A DNA stretch of 64,000 bases from Caballeronia sp. SEWSISQ10-4 2 (GTDB taxonomy: Bacteria > Pseudomonadota > Gammaproteobacteria > Burkholderiales > Burkholderiaceae), in assembly GCF_030464885.1 (NCBI RefSeq), contig NZ_JALPRJ010000030.1, forward strand, positions 41,413-105,412, given 5' to 3'. A model generated the notes under the pieces. It was not told the origin of the DNA. It saw nothing but the letters and a program-made list of their open reading frames with translations, and searched no databases. Shown piece by piece: positions 63,749 through 64,000 of this stretch. Position numbers and translations under genes: made by a program. The stretch's first letter is position 1; every line of letters begins with the position of its first letter.

Positions 63749-63834
63749 TGGTGGAGGAGGCTGGATTCGAACCAGCGTAGGCGTAAGCCAACAGATTTAC
63801 AGTCTGCCCCCTTTAGCCACTCGGGCACCCCTCC
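63749..63834 (-). tRNA. tRNA-Tyr (anticodon GTA)
   Basis: 86 nt with a long variable arm and encoded CCA. Anticodon loop CTGTAAA between GCAGA and TCTGT. First gene of the unit, directly after its promoter. Confidence 0.97.
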
Positions 63835-63848
63835 GCAGAGAACTGACG

Positions 63849-63877
63849 ATTATGGGGGAACATCGCTGTTGTGTCAA
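63849..63877 (-). promoter_or_regulatory. Promoter of the tRNA-Tyr/Gly/Thr-tuf unit
   Basis: On the - strand: TTGACA (63872-63877), 17-nt spacer, CATAAT (63849-63854). The start would fall about 8 nt before the mature tRNA-Tyr end. This is the best sigma-70 promoter in the window. Confidence 0.85.
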
Positions 63878-63932
63878 GCCTTCAGCGGGTCCTGCATAAT
63901 CGATGCCTCTCACATATAGGTGTTCAGAAACG

Positions 63933-63963
63933 CAAAAACCCCACCTTTTGGGTGGGGTTTTTG
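63933..63963. terminator. Bidirectional terminator at window end
   Basis: AAAAACCCCACC (63934-63945), loop TTTTG, GGTGGGGTTTTT (63951-63962). It closes a unit lying beyond the window edge, upstream of the tRNA-Tyr promoter. Confidence 0.9.
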
Positions 63964-64000
63964 TTAGCTGGCAAGTGCTCGAAAGCGGCTTGTGAGCAGA

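Overview
This looks like a chromosome-1 housekeeping segment of a GC-rich betaproteobacterium in the Burkholderiaceae, most likely the Paraburkholderia/Caballeronia group. The evidence is gene order (dgt-aroB-aroK-[pil locus]-ponA, cyaY-lptM-lysA, ccsBA, engB-hemB, dsbD-cutA-rplQ-rpoA and the whole ribosomal supercluster), system II cytochrome c maturation, UgpBAEC with UgpQ, and protein sequences typical of that family. The genus is inferred, not proved. I see no insertion sequence, prophage, integrase or CRISPR array.

Layout. 1-1.7 kb: OmpW porin and a DUF883 membrane-anchored protein on the + strand. 1.7-7 kb: glycerol-3-phosphate ABC uptake operon ugpB-A-E-(ABM monooxygenase-like)-C-Q, - strand. 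7-10 kb: dgt, aroB, aroK. 10.1-11.3 kb: a scar of the pilMNOPQ operon, where the start of pilM is fused in frame to the end of pilQ and then broken by a 1-nt frameshift. 11.7-16.1 kb: PBP1A (+), cyaY (-), lptM and lysA (+). 16.2-22.4 kb: periplasmic redox block msrQ-msrP, ccsA-ccsB and cytochrome c4 (-). 22.7-24.7 kb: engB and hemB (+), with a candidate small RNA on the opposite strand between them. 24.8-28.1 kb: an AraC/GyrI regulator, dsbD and cutA (-).

28.3-63.8 kb is one long - strand information-processing region. In transcription order it holds the tRNA-Tyr/Gly/Thr-tuf unit, tRNA-Trp-secE-nusG-rplK-rplA-rplJ-rplL-rpoB-rpoC ending at a strong terminator, recQ, the str operon (rpsL-rpsG-fusA-tuf), rpsJ and the S10 genes, the spc genes ending in secY-infA-rpmJ, and the alpha genes (rpsM-rpsK-rpsD-rpoA-rplQ) ending at a terminator at 28.25 kb. 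Promoter-like elements can be read before tRNA-Tyr, rpsL, rplC and rplN. The last two overlap long perfect inverted repeats. The two tuf genes appear identical over the CDS, and the similarity stops at its edges.

The most notable items are the in-frame pilM'-'pilQ deletion scar, the candidate sRNA (23404-23518, -) with a CUCCUCCC loop, the two promoters inside palindromes, and long RNA hairpins at the rplL-rpoB and rpoA-rplQ junctions. I found no wholly new multi-gene system.
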